64,000 nucleotides of DNA. Origin: Paraspadella gotoi. Taxonomy: Eukaryota > Chaetognatha. The notes below the pieces were generated by a model. That model was not told where the DNA came from. It made no database searches and saw only the letters and a program-made list of their open reading frames with translations. The DNA lies in contig JBJCIZ010001666.1 in NCBI GenBank assembly GCA_051294375.1, positions 46,994 through 110,993 on the forward strand, in the 5' to 3' direction. Below, in pieces: positions 22,215 to 32,963 of the stretch (position 1 is its first letter; each line of letters opens with the position of its first letter). A program made the position numbers and the translations under genes.

Positions 22215-22674
22215 ATGGAAAACTTAAATTTTACCGCTAAATGCTTAATCTGTCGATCATATTTTGATAAAACTGCCAATAAACGGGGAATGAGTTGCGA
22301 GCATGGTCATAGCTATTGCACTCAATGCGTAGAAACGCAAAAATTTGTGACAAAAACGACATTTGTATGTTCGCTTTGTCGATCTCCATTCGTTAAGCCA
22401 TGTGAGGCTTGCAATGATTTTACTTTTAAAAATTTTTTCAATAACAATGAGCTTGAGGCCGCGAGCCTGTTAATTCAGGAACTAGTCGATGAAAATAAAA
22501 AACTGAGGTATTTTTTTTTTTTTTTGAGATAATTAATTTATATTGAACATTATTATAAATGCTTTAATTTAAATAATTAGGGAAACGCTGGGGAAAATTC
22601 GTGAGCGACAAAAACAAAACAAACTAAAAAAACAACAAAAATCTGAAAGCCATGGCGTCTCAAACGAAGAATCG
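22215..22674 (+). CDS. RING-finger protein (two exons visible)
   Basis: An ATG at 22215 opens an exon to 22507, ending CTGAG before 'gtattt'. A second exon, 22581-22674, follows an 'aattag' acceptor and keeps the frame. The first exon holds a C3HC4-type RING: C10-x2-C13, C28-x3-H32-x2-C35-x2-C38 and C52-x2-C55, followed by a further Cys pair (CEACNDF). The second exon is Lys/Gln-rich and probably coiled-coil. RING domains normally recruit ubiquitin-conjugating enzymes, so a ubiquitin-ligase role against host proteins is an inference. Joining at 22674 to the next exon-like segment at 22797 gives a stop within four codons, so either the protein ends there or a base is missing. It is the first gene of the + strand set of the element. 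Confidence 0.7.
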
Positions 22675-22796
22675 GTAAAAAAACATTTTGTTTTTAAATT
22701 TTCGAATTTTTCATTTTACAAAAAAAGTTTTTAAGTGTTTTTTAATTTTTTTCGATTTTCCTTTCCCGTCCCATCCTTTTTCCTTCGGCGTCATAG

Positions 22797-23533
22797 CAAA
22801 CGCAATAACGCTGACATTGAGGTTGCCATTTGCGAGGCATCCTCGTCTTCCGGATTAATCAACAACAACAACAACACTTCACAGAACCGGTAAGTCAGAT
22901 TTCTTTCATATTATGCAAATGAGGAAATGAGGAAACGGGTGATTATCATAGAAAACTTATAGCTTTCATATATTTTCCTATATTTAGCTTCATGGAATAC
23001 GATTTTTCGAGAATAAATAACATAAGGTAAATTTTAATGTTTAATATTTTTCATTTTTGAAATGTTATTAAACTAAATGTGTATTTTTGTATAGATCTGT
23101 TTTGACGCCACTTTCTTCGTACGCCTTTGTCGAAAAACCTCATCCTGGTTGGTTTGAAATAATCAAGGAGAAATATGTTGCGATGTCACCTGGGGGTTTG
23201 ACTGAGAAGTCGCCTATTAGTCGTCTTAAAGTTTCTATTCCGGAGGCTCGCGAAATGATTTTTCTATGGGATACTGAGGTCATCCCAAGGGCATTCGATG
23301 AGAAGGAAGCTCTGATTGGTCAGGTGGATTCTTTAATGGGTCCGAAAATTCCATTAAGCGCTTCTATGGCATATGCAATCAATTTGTACAAACCACCTTC
23401 TTCTTACACCGCTAAAGTTAATATTCAACTTAGATTTTACACTTTAGAGGAAACCCAGGTCTTTTTCACTTCATGTACTATCTTTGGGGTTTCTCTGAAT
23501 CGCAAAGAAAGAAAATTTAATTTTTTATTTTAA
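22797..23533 (+). CDS. Multi-exon gene of unknown function
   Basis: Three exon-like segments, 22797-22889, 22988-23026 and 23095-23533, have matching donors (gtaagt, gtaaat) and acceptors (atttag, gtatag), and their phases agree. The last exon of ~146 codons is clean to its stop and contains aromatic/Pro-rich stretches (KPHPGWFEII, LWDTEVIPRAF). The first contains a short Asn run. I recognise no domain. The phase at 22797 does not fit the end of the RING exon at 22674, but the same strand and ~120-bp spacing suggest that one spliced gene with a single-base error may join them. Otherwise the first exon with the start codon remains unidentified. Confidence 0.5.
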
Positions 23534-24160
23534 GGAATTCGTTCCTTCAGCTTAAAAAAGTTTGAAAAAAATAAAAACTACAAAAAAAAGGGGGACCCGT
23601 TTTTTTCTTTTTTTAAATAAAATTGTGTCAAACTTAAAATTAAATTTTAGAAGTGAAGGGTCCTGTGGTTGTAAGCATATAATTCAAGCTTACTAGATAG
23701 CATTGATCAGATAGCATGTTTAATATCTAAATTTCAATTTTATTTTCTATACATTAATTTTTAAATATTTTTTTTATGTTTTAAGTAATTCAATTTTTCA
23801 TAAAATTAAGTTTATTTTAATATTAATGTGTTAAGAGAATTTATTATTTTAAAAATATTTTTTTTATCCTTTGCATAATAAATATTTTGAATTTCGGTAA
23901 AAAAGATTATATTTTAATTTAAATTATATCATATTTAAAAAATAAAATTTGAAATGAAAAGGTTTTCTGATTGTAAGCATATATTAGCTTACTAGTTATT
24001 ATATTATTCAATAGCATTGTCTTAATGCTTTTGTTTCACTGTTTGAGAGAATTCAAGATTTTGAGTTATTAGTATTTCATTTCTTGCATAATCAAAATAT
24101 CCATTCAGTAAAATTTAAAAAAAAATCGAGTTTTCTAACTGTTGAACTGTCTTTAAAAAA
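23534..24160. other. AT-rich intergenic stretch within the element
   Basis: No gene seen. Two similar short segments ('tgtaagcatat...agcttactag' near 23671 and 23972) form a direct repeat about 300 bp apart. Confidence 0.45.
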
Positions 24161-24332
24161 AAATGGATCAGTCCGAGTCTCCTTCTTCGCCCATACCGCC
24201 CCCCTCCCCCGCTTTCACCGCCCCCTCAACGCCAAATTTCCCCCCCGGGATCTCCTCCTCCTTCATCCTCATTCATCAACCTCATCCGCTCATGAACTCC
24301 CTCACTTTCATGAAATCCCTCCCATTGGGCGA

Positions 24333-25259
24333 ATGCCATTGTTCGTCGTTAATCACGATTGGCGCGCCGGTTGCGATGCAGTTTCCCAATCCCCATCTTC
24401 GGTATCTGAGGAGAGTGAAGCTTCATGCTACGGGATTCCTAAAAACATGGTTTCGATAAACTTAATTCAAATCATTGACTTTTTATCGCGAGTGAACATT
24501 GAATTTGTCAAGCGACTAAAACGACCATATTCACGAATCCATGAACTGAGATCGAGATTTTATGAGTTTGTAGACTCAGGCATTCTACTTCCGGACGGGC
24601 GCCTGAACGTGAATTTGCGACCGCAGGACGACACCATCGAGGGCACTGACGAATCTGATTGGCACCATGATCAAAGGGAAATGATTAAAAAAAAACTTTT
24701 CACCTTTAACGGACTCGAAAATGTTGATTTTTTCGGCTTAAAATGTTTTTTTCACCAGGTTGAACCTATTTTAGAGACTGAGATACCCTTTCTGTTAAAA
24801 TGTTTAAAATCGACTAATTATAACGAATTTACCTCACATCCATCAAAAATTCAGGATTTAATGTTTAAATTAGGTTGCGAATTGAATATGTTTCAATCCG
24901 TTTTCTCTAAATTTATTATTGGCATGCCTTTTTTAATGAGTTTTATTGATGAAAATAAATATTCTGATTATTGTTTAGACTGTACTAGTTACAATTATCT
25001 TTTTAACCCTCAAAATTTGGATATTATTAGTAAAACCTTTCAATTATTTAAGTCCGAAACTGAAAATCAGTGCTTCTTGAAATCTATGTATAAACGTAAA
25101 TCTAATATATGCGGTTGTGACTTTTATTCTATAATGGACGAAGCTGTAGTTAGACTTATGAAAAAATTATTAAATGGCAAACTGGTTCCATCTTTCGAAA
25201 ATTATAATATAAACATAGATTCAGATAAAATTTATTTCGTTCCAAATACTCAACTATAA
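24333..25259 (+). CDS. Unrecognised element gene, ~308 residues
   Basis: The frame is open from before 24163 to a stop at 25259, and the first ATG in it is at 24333. A different frame starts at a well-placed ATG at 24163 with a Ser/Pro-rich N-terminus (MDQSESPSSPIPPPSPAF) and closes near 24459. The true protein may therefore start at 24163 and cross to the long frame through an intron or a frameshift. The C-terminal two-thirds is alpha-helical in character with Cys pairs (CLDCTSYNYLF and ICGCDFY). I recognise no family. It lies between the RING gene and the polymerase on the same strand, in the part of Polinton-type elements where lineage-specific genes are usual. Confidence 0.6.
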   Translation: MPLFVVNHDWRAGCDAVSQSPSSVSEESEASCYGIPKNMVSINLIQIIDFLSRVNIEFVKRLKRPYSRIHELRSRFYEFVDSGILLPDGRLNVNLRPQDDTIEGTDESDWHHDQREMIKKKLFTFNGLENVDFFGLKCFFHQVEPILETEIPFLLKCLKSTNYNEFTSHPSKIQDLMFKLGCELNMFQSVFSKFIIGMPFLMSFIDENKYSDYCLDCTSYNYLFNPQNLDIISKTFQLFKSETENQCFLKSMYKRKSNICGCDFYSIMDEAVVRLMKKLLNGKLVPSFENYNINIDSDKIYFVPNTQL

Positions 25260-25309
25260 ATACTTTATTTAGTTTTCTTTTATATTTAGATTTACCTCAG
25301 TTTCACAAA

Positions 25310-25717
25310 ATGGCGGATAATAAAGAAAATGAACTTTTATCCGAAATGAAAAAAGGAGATGAGTCGGAAAGACTTGAAAAGAACTGTAGAAAACTCCTTA
25401 TTTTTTTCGAAAACTTATTCACTTTTCTCGGCATAATCAGGTCTTCATATTTGGACCTGATTGATCTATACATCAAAGCAGCCTATCGTCCCATAGGGTG
25501 CGAGGGATGCGAACTTCAGGACGGGATCAATAAATTTTTAGTGGGAATTCATCACTTAACCTTAGAAGTAAGAGCCATCGAAAATTCTCACGAATTTGAA
25601 ATTATAGGTGTACAATTTATTAATGAAATTGCTGAGGCCATTTCGAAGGAAACCGGTATTTTTTTTCATAATTCGGCATTTAAAAAAAATTTAATTAATA
25701 ATATTTGCATGCAGTAG
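25310..25717 (+). CDS. Unrecognised element gene, 135 residues
   Basis: The ATG at 25310 has a good context (aaaATGGCG) and leads a 135-residue ORF beginning only ~50 bp after the previous stop. The N-terminus is Lys/Glu-rich. Two hydrophobic-rich helical stretches follow (about residues 28-52 and 75-90) with a Cys pair between them (GCEGCELQDG). At the 3' end 'gtaagt' follows two bases after the final Gln codon, and an exon-like segment begins at 25847, so the ORF may be spliced onwards. No homology recognised. The previous ORF has a comparable Cys-pair pattern. Confidence 0.55.
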   Translation: MADNKENELLSEMKKGDESERLEKNCRKLLIFFENLFTFLGIIRSSYLDLIDLYIKAAYRPIGCEGCELQDGINKFLVGIHHLTLEVRAIENSHEFEIIGVQFINEIAEAISKETGIFFHNSAFKKNLINNICMQ

Positions 25718-25846
25718 TAAGTCTTCGCATTGCCTCAATTAAAAATTATCATTTAGGCGTGTAACTCATGCAATCAATCGTTGTAATACCTGTAGTAGAT
25801 CTTCTGCATTTCTGCATATGAATATGTATCGCTTTTTAATGAACAG

Positions 25847-26004
25847 GTTTCTCAATTTTTTCTCGAACCGAAAAACTGTTATCAGAGTGTTTTGCATGCG
25901 TTTTGAAGGAAAATGAAGACTTAGTTACAAATAATTTTGTTTCTTTTAAAAAAGGGGTTTTAGCAAAAGAAGATTTAGAGCATTTGTTTTCTCGTTTAGG
26001 TTAA
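25847..26004 (+). CDS. Terminal exon-like segment
   Basis: After an acceptor-like 'aatgaacag' one frame is open for about 50 codons to TAA at 26002-26004. It is acidic and helical (KENEDLVTNNF) and has no start codon of its own, because a stop lies just upstream in frame. It could be the last exon of the gene starting at 25310, although the phase cannot be confirmed, or a decayed small gene. Confidence 0.3.
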
Positions 26005-26163
26005 TTTTTTTTATGTTTTTATATTTATGTTCATGTTTACTTTAAAAATAGATGGATAAATTAAAGAAGAAAAAATATGAACTGATTGATTTGACTCAAG
26101 TGATGATGATGATGATTATGATGATGATGATGATGAAATGAAAAAAAATGATTTTTGACTGTT

Positions 26164-26356
26164 ATGGATTTGTCAAAGAAAATAAAAGTTGAAAATGACA
26201 CGAATGAGGATGAACCTTTAAACTTGTGTTTGAAAGATGAACCTTCTGCAAGCTCCTTACCCAAAAATCTGAACCCGATTTTTTTCTAACTCGGAATCCC
26301 TCGAGTCTATTGAGGACCTTGTTTTTTTAAGTCCTGAGGAATGGACGACCTTGGAA
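26164..26356 (+). CDS. Probable true N-terminus of the polymerase, frame-broken
   Basis: An ATG at 26164 leads a 41-codon acidic segment (start MDLSKKIKVEND) that closes at 26289, just after a run of eight T at 26278-26285. Beyond that run the polymerase frame is already open and reads sensibly (SESLESIEDL) into 26357. A one-base error or slip in the T run would make 26164 the start; otherwise translation starts at the ATG at 26357. The segment contains EPLNLCLK, which resembles a CtBP-type PxNLS/PxDLS peptide, but this is weak. Confidence 0.45.
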
Positions 26357-28891
26357 ATGAATCTGGGTGATTTATCTTCGAGTATTGATTTATCTCCTTA
26401 TTTATTTAACGAACCTATCGTTTCTGTTTCTCCTCCCACTACATCTTCCCACTCGACGGGGGACTCTCCTCGCGTTCTCGGCGAAAAGCCGCTTATCTTT
26501 AACCCTGCATTATCTTTGCCCTCTTTCACGCCCCTAAGACCCTCCTCCAACACGTCGAGGACGAGTACAATGACAACAACAACGACAACGAGGACAATGG
26601 CTACGACGGCGACAACGAGTACAATGCTGGCGACGACGAGTACAATGGCTATGAGTACGACGGTTGATTTCGCGAGCTTGACCACTGACCTTAAGCCGGA
26701 TTTTTTTTCCAAACCTGTTATTTTTCCCTCTTCTCCTAAAGAAAAAACTCTCGAATGTCCCTTGTCTACCAACAGCAGCGGCAGTAGACCAGCCGCTGCA
26801 AACAAAAACTGCAGCGAGATGCTCGTTCACCCAAATATGAACCACTTTTCCAAACTCCATTATGGATGTAGAGGGTTTAATCAGGTTGGATGTGGAAGTG
26901 TGAGCAGAAAAGATGAAAAAAATGACGGAAATGAAGATTATGACGATGATGACGATGATGATGATGATGATGATGATGATGCATTTGAAAAGAACTTTGT
27001 GGCTTCGCGAAAATTTAAGAAAAACATTATTGAAAATATTGAATTAAGCTTTAATTCAGGAAAAAAGAAAAAAATATTAGGGGATTACCATGTTCAGTTG
27101 AGAGAATTAAAAAAGCAATTGTTGGTTCTTTTGGAGAAATATTTAAAAAAATACAAAACTTTAAAATATCACATGACTTTTTTGATAAAATTTCAAAAAG
27201 ATGAAGGAAAGGAATCTCAATTTCCTCAATTTTATTTTGATCAACCATCTCGTTTTCTGTTACAGTCAACTGATTTGTCTGCGCAAATAGATGAGGCATT
27301 TGATCGGATTACTGTAAGGACTCAAGATAAAACCTCATCGGGGTCAGGATTGATTTTCCAACAGATAAAAAAAGTTGATTTAACCATTATTAAAATATCG
27401 GCAAACTTAAATGCTAAAATTGGTTGTTATAAAGTTTTACCCCCCGAAATTATTCACAAACGTGCAACTTTGAACCTTAAGAATAAAGAAAATTCAGATG
27501 ATTGCATCATACTTTCGATTTTGGCCGGCCTTTATCATAAAGATATTCAGGATGGTGTCAAAAACCGCCCGTCTTCATATGAAAAGTTTAGAAAGAGACT
27601 AAATTTGGGAGATTTAAAAGGACCCTTATCTTTGAAAGAAGTGTATGAAATTGAAAAAAAAAATGAATGGTTGGGGATTAATTTATACTGTTTTACAAAG
27701 AAAAAAATAAAAAAAAAATATGGGAATAAACTGATTCAGAAAAAGAAAGGAAAAAAATTTATATGTGTTTTTTTCCCATATCGTTTAACAGAAAGGAATG
27801 ATAAAGAAAATGTAAAAATTGTTAATCTTTTATTAATTTCAACCGGAAAAGCATCAAAGGACAATTTAATGCATGCAGTAACAATAACGAATTTTAGTCG
27901 ACTTATATCAAGCCAGTATTCACGTCATTCCCACGCCATGCATGTTTGTGTTGGCTGTTTATCTTGTTTTAAAACTTTACAAAAGTTGAAAAAACACAGA
28001 GTCCTTTGTTCTGCAAACGAGATCAAACAAACTGTTAAATTTCCGCCTCCTAATACAAAACTCGAATTTACAAGGCACGAATCTCGTATTTTTAAGCTTA
28101 TCAACATATATGCAGATTTTGAAACCCAGCGTCGTGAAAGGAGTTTTGCGAAGGCTAATCCGGAGACCCACGAAGTTTTGGGTGAAATTTCTATTCCTGT
28201 GGAAATAAAGAAAAAATATCCGTGGGCGAATAAAAAAATTCACTTGACGCATTTGTCAAACTGTAAAAATTGTTCATTTGTTAAACCATGCAGTAAATTA
28301 GAGGTTTCCAATGAAGTTTTGGCGGAATTGGTTCCAATATCATACAGTTATTATGTAAGTGCAAATTTTTCACACCCTGAATTAAATAAAATAAAATATT
28401 ATATTGGAATCGACGCTGCTACAAAATTTTGTGAAGCTATTCGCGAAGAGATGAAAGTAATACACCAAATAATGTTTGAAGATGAGGCTCTACCTTTAAT
28501 TATGACAGACGAAGATGAAATTAACTTTCAAAATGCGACTCATTGTTATATCTGTCGAATTCCATTTTCTAAAGAAATAATTAAAAACAGAGACCACCAG
28601 CATTTCCGTTTGGCACCAGATGCGGGGGAATTTAGAGGTGCTAGTTGCACATCTTGTAATTTGAAAGCTTATGAGAGGCCCGTTATTAACTTGTATTTCC
28701 ATTGTTTAAAATTTGATCAGAATTGTTTGGTTCTCGGGTTCTCAGAAAATAATGCTAATGGAGCATTAAAATCTATGACAAATTGCTTATTTAAATCATC
28801 TCAAGAACTCATAGGGTTTGATCTTGTATGGAATTGTGATTTTTGTCGTGAAAAACACTTAAAAGAAATTCAAGAAAACAGCGACGACGAC

Positions 28892-28926
<35 letters not shown>

Positions 28927-29604
28927 CAATGATGATTCTGACAGCGAGAGTGGAGACAGCGATGCGACCGATGATAGCAACGATATTGAAATGTGTGATT
29001 TAAACAAACAAAACATGAAAATGAATGAGTCAAGTGAAATGATTAAAGTATGTAGCTGCAAAAATATATGTATAACAAGAGTGCAAGATTCCTATCGTTT
29101 TTTAACTGCATCCCTTTCGGATTTGATTTCAATTTCATTCCGTGACTGTTATCCTTTATTTTGCGAAAAATGCATACTTGTAGATGACTTAAGAATTTTG
29201 TGCGCAGAATGCGACAAGAAAAAAAATCCTCAAGTAATTTTTACTTCCGTTTTTCAATATTTGTATGACAATGAATTAGACCTTAGTTTCTTTAATCTTA
29301 TCTCTTCCGGCAAGATGGCTTTTCCGTACGATTACCTTACATTAGATCGATTAAATGAGATCGAAATACCGGGCAAAGAGGCATTTAGAAATGAATTAAA
29401 TAAAAATGATATTTCCGACGAATGTTATGAAAACACGAGGCAAATTTATGAAAGTTTTAAACTACGTAATTTAAAGGATCTGTTGATAATATATAACTGC
29501 TTGGATGTCATGTTTCTTCGAGACATATTCGAAGAATATCGCAAAATTGCATTTCAAGAATATTCAATTGACCCAAGTTATTATCCAACATTAAATTCAT
29601 ACAG
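26357..29604 (+). CDS. Protein-primed family B DNA polymerase (PolB), long first exon
   Basis: This is the replication polymerase of Polinton-type elements, which copies linear DNA from a protein primer. The exon of ~1080 codons holds several regions in order: a low-complexity Thr-rich N-terminus and an Asp run; a region starting DDCIILSILAGLY that resembles the OTU-like N-terminal part of Polinton polymerases; a C2H2-like finger (CVGCLSCF...HRVLC, nt ~27944-28010); ExoI IYADFET (~28106-28126); an HNH-like Cys/His cluster (CYIC, RDHQHF, CTSCN); a second Asp run; and ExoIII YNCLD (~29492-29506). The usual ExoII Asn is not evident in YFHCLKFDQN. The exon ends at a donor-like ACAG/gttcgt. Polymerase motifs lie in the downstream segments. 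It is the last + strand gene and converges with the capsid genes. Confidence 0.9.
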
Positions 29605-29827
29605 GTTCGTGATTGACCGAGTGGAATGAGAAGAGAGAAGAAACAGTTGATCGAAGAGTTCGCGAGAATCGAGAGGCGAGAATCGAGAAGCGAGAGAGAC
29701 CCAGAGAGAGAGAGAGAGATAACAAAGAGAGAGAGAGAGAGAGACGCGGGTGACTTCCTAGCATTCAAATGTTTTGTTTTGGACTCACATGCGGTTTTAA
29801 AAATTAATATTCTCTCTCTTTCTTTAG

Positions 29828-30263
29828 CTTTTCGATTATGCTCTTTCAAACTGGGATAAAATTGATCTGTTTGACGAATCTCAAAGCGAAATTTACTACA
29901 AATTCAAGGCTCTAACAAAAGGTGGTCTAGCGGGGGTGTCGAAGAGAGCTGAGGTTGCGGTGAACAACGAAGTTGGTGGAAATGAAGGTCAAAATTACTC
30001 AATTACACTAATTTTCGAGGATTATCCAGAATTTATATGGTTTTTGTATGAGTTTGTTTTCTTCCTGTTGGTTCTTTTTATAAGTTAAATGAGTACGAAG
30101 TTGAGCAACTTTTTCAGAAAATCCGCCTCGAGAACCAGCATCTTCAGTGGACCGGAAAAGGAGCCGAGAGGGTATGTTATTGGCAACCGAATCTTATTTT
30201 GTATTTACTCTATTGTTAAAGTAATTTTTTTTTTACTAACTTTCTATTTCTTTGTCCTTTTTC

Positions 30264-30307
<44 letters not shown>

Positions 30308-32108
30308 CGGGCTGTGCGATTTAGTTTTATTTTAGAAGTAAAATACTCTATTCCCGAAAATGTTAAGCATTTTTTCGGTCATATCCATTACTCTGCATAA
30401 AGCGAAATATTTCTGAAGAGGAAATAAGTCCGTTTCAAAAATTTTTATGCAAAAAATATCAGCAAAGTCTTGGTTCTACCGAAAGATTGGTTGCCGATAT
30501 GTGTGATAGAGATAATTATGTGATTCATTATATGAATCTAGGGATGGTTCTAAACTCGGATATGTCCTTGAGAAAATATACAATGTGTACAGTTTTCCTC
30601 AGAAGCCATTTTTAAGGATTTCATAGATTATCATACAAAAAACGAAACCAATGCACTAGTAAATTTCAATCTAATCAGTTAAAAAATTGTGTCAACTCAA
30701 TATATGGAAAAACACTTCAGAACCCATATAATTATCGAATATTAAAATTGCTCATAATGCTAAGCAATTAAGGAATATGTATTGAAACCGGAAATGAAAT
30801 CCGTTAAGGCAATTTCTAAGTCTTTTATTTGGTTCATAATTACAACTACGAAGTTTATCTCAATCAGCCATCTTATATCGGAGGTAATTTAATATTAATT
30901 AATGAATAATATTTAACCTAAAATCGCACGGTTCCGGTTCTTCTTTCCTTCCCGCCTCATCCCGCTTACTTCCCTCAGCTCACATACTGGAATTCGCCAA
31001 AAAAAGATGCATTGAATACTATTGCTTTTATATTCCTAAAGCTTTTCTCTTGGAAGAGGGACGTTAGTGACGAAGTAATTCTCTATGACACGGGTAATAA
31101 TTACTCAAAAAAAAAAAAATTAAAAAATTCAATCTCTCTCTCTCTCTCTCTCTTTCTCATCCTAATTTTTTTCTTTTTTTTGATTTCAGATTCTTTCATT
31201 TTCTCTGTTCGATACGATTCTCGGCCCTCGATGTCTGACGTGGACCGGGATAATGAAGCTTTTGGCTCCCATCACCGATTTCTTCGGTTCTTAGTAAGGA
31301 AAAGCGTGTTTGTATGTATATAAATACATTTAAAAGATTAGTATTAACTTATAAACGATGCTTTTCCTTCCCAGTCCTTACCCCTCTCATCCGTTTTGGA
31401 AAGAAAATGGCGGAGACGATCTCGACACGCTGTTGCTCTGGGCCAATCGGAACGCGGGCGCGGTTGGAAAAATGAAGGTGAGCAAAACGTGACACATAAT
31501 TAACTCTATTTGCGTGTTTATACCTTATGTATCTCTTTTGCTCAAAGGATGAAATTGGTACTTCCTTCATCAAGTCGGTGATCGCGTTAAAGCCGAAACT
31601 CTACTCTCTGGAGATCCAGCACGAGGCCGTCAATCCTCCTCGCGAATGGCCCTTCTTCGCATTGCCCCCGGAACAAAGAGACGATCCTCGCGTGCTTCTC
31701 CCTCCCCCCACGGATCCGGACGAAACTACCCCTCCCCCTTCACCACCCATCATTCCAGAATTCAACATGGAAGAAGAATGCGTCTCTGACCATCTCCTCG
31801 GAAACGGCGTCGACGTTGAACGCGTTTCGCGGTATAACAGGAAACCGTCAGAAGAAGAAGAGGAAGCGCAACGGCAGCGGCACGAGTCCGGTGGCGACGT
31901 GTTCGGTGACCGCGGTCGGCGGCGGCAGCAGCAGACGATTTGACCATGGAACCGACGACCGCGGACCGACGCCGCCGCGGGACCGACACACGGACGACCA
32001 CGTGGTCGACGACTCCGGTGTTCTCGGGTGCGGTGCCCACTCCTCCTCCTCTCTCCTCCTCCTCCTCCTCCCGATATCGATGTCCGCGGCGTCGGCGGGC
32101 GGCCGGGC

Positions 32109-32145
<37 letters not shown>

Positions 32146-32495
32146 GCGGCGGCGGCGGCCGCGGCGGCAACCACGATGGTGTGTTGTGTGCCTTCCTTCG
32201 TTCCATCCCACGACTGGAAATCAGTCTGACAAACATGGTCAAGGGAAAGGAGTCCAACGCTCGATCAAGGACAAAGAGCTAAGACACATTCACTTTTAAA
32301 AAACTTTATTTCACTGATTTGGCGATTCGAAACGAAAATCGTCGACTCAAACATTTGGACTTTAAAATCTATTTCGAAACTCTCACTAAAACTTCTCTCA
32401 GTAACTTGGAAATTAAACGGTTTTGGATTCTAGATTGCACTCTTTGCCCTATAATCATCCTTTTTGCAAACGTTTTCAAGCTATCTGCTATATAA
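29828..32495 (+). pseudogene. PolB downstream exon-like segments, frame-broken
   Basis: Polymerase-type sequence continues in segments separated by CT-rich, intron-like DNA: about 29828-29987, 30085-30173, 30325-30900, 30979-31093, 31190-31293, 31375-31477, 31548-31700, 32230-32298 and 32420-32490. Several have clean splice-like ends, and the palm motif C acidic residues fall at the 31093/31190 intron. Landmarks seen are GGLAGVSKRA, SIYGKTLQNP, KDEIGTSFI and the C-terminal HSLPYNH. Motif A (the usual D..N.LYG region) was not found. There is a stop at 30398-30400 with continuation in another frame, further shifts up to ~30900, and several mismatched phases including the 29604/29828 joint. It is either decayed or damaged by sequencing indels. 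No corrected sequence is given. Confidence 0.75.
32110..32168 (+). repeat. (CGG)n repeat within the 3' part of the polymerase locus
   Basis: Almost pure (GGC)n over ~60 bp inside a strongly GC-rich 270-bp stretch (31950-32220). All frames are open and give Arg-, Ala-, Gly- or Pro-rich peptides, so openness here is not evidence of coding. It lies between the polymerase segments ending near 31700 and starting near 32230, so it is probably intronic. Confidence 0.85.
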
Positions 32496-32499
32496 AAAA

Positions 32500-32963
32500 A
32501 AGCCGGAATATCTGACTCTTTGGTGCTAGTTTTTTTTTTTTTAGTTATTTTTTAGTAAAAGAAAGAACAAGATTTTTTCTTTTTTACAATTTTTATTTTT
32601 TTATTCAGCATCAATTAGTTTAACAATTTTTTTTTTCAATTATTATCATTATTTACAATTAATTAGTAGTAGTAGTTTAGTATGCAATTAATCATTTACG
32701 AAATTATTATTATTATTATTATTTTTTTTTAGTACAACACACTAATCAATATTTACAAATTCAATTATTATTAATTTCGGATTCGGTCATCAAGGTGACG
32801 GTTTTTTTTTGGTTTTTTTTTTAGCTTTTCCTTTTGTTCTCTCTTCGTGGTTCATTTAGTTATTATAGATTATTATCGTTGTTGTTTTTTTTTCTTTTTT
32901 CTTTTGTGATCGTGATTTAGACTTAAGGACAGATTAATCAATCAATCATTTAATGTCTCTTCA
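32500..32963. other. Convergent intergenic region
   Basis: T-rich sequence between the 3' end of the + strand polymerase and the 3' end of the - strand gene at 32964. No gene seen. It contains several A/T runs and short (ATT)n tracts, compatible with 3' untranslated regions of both sides. Confidence 0.5.

Noticed and set aside
31600-32300. Long overlapping ORFs on both strands around the CGG repeat
   Set aside because: They are open only because of the GC-rich trinucleotide repeat. The peptides are poly-Arg/Ala/Pro/Gly in every frame.
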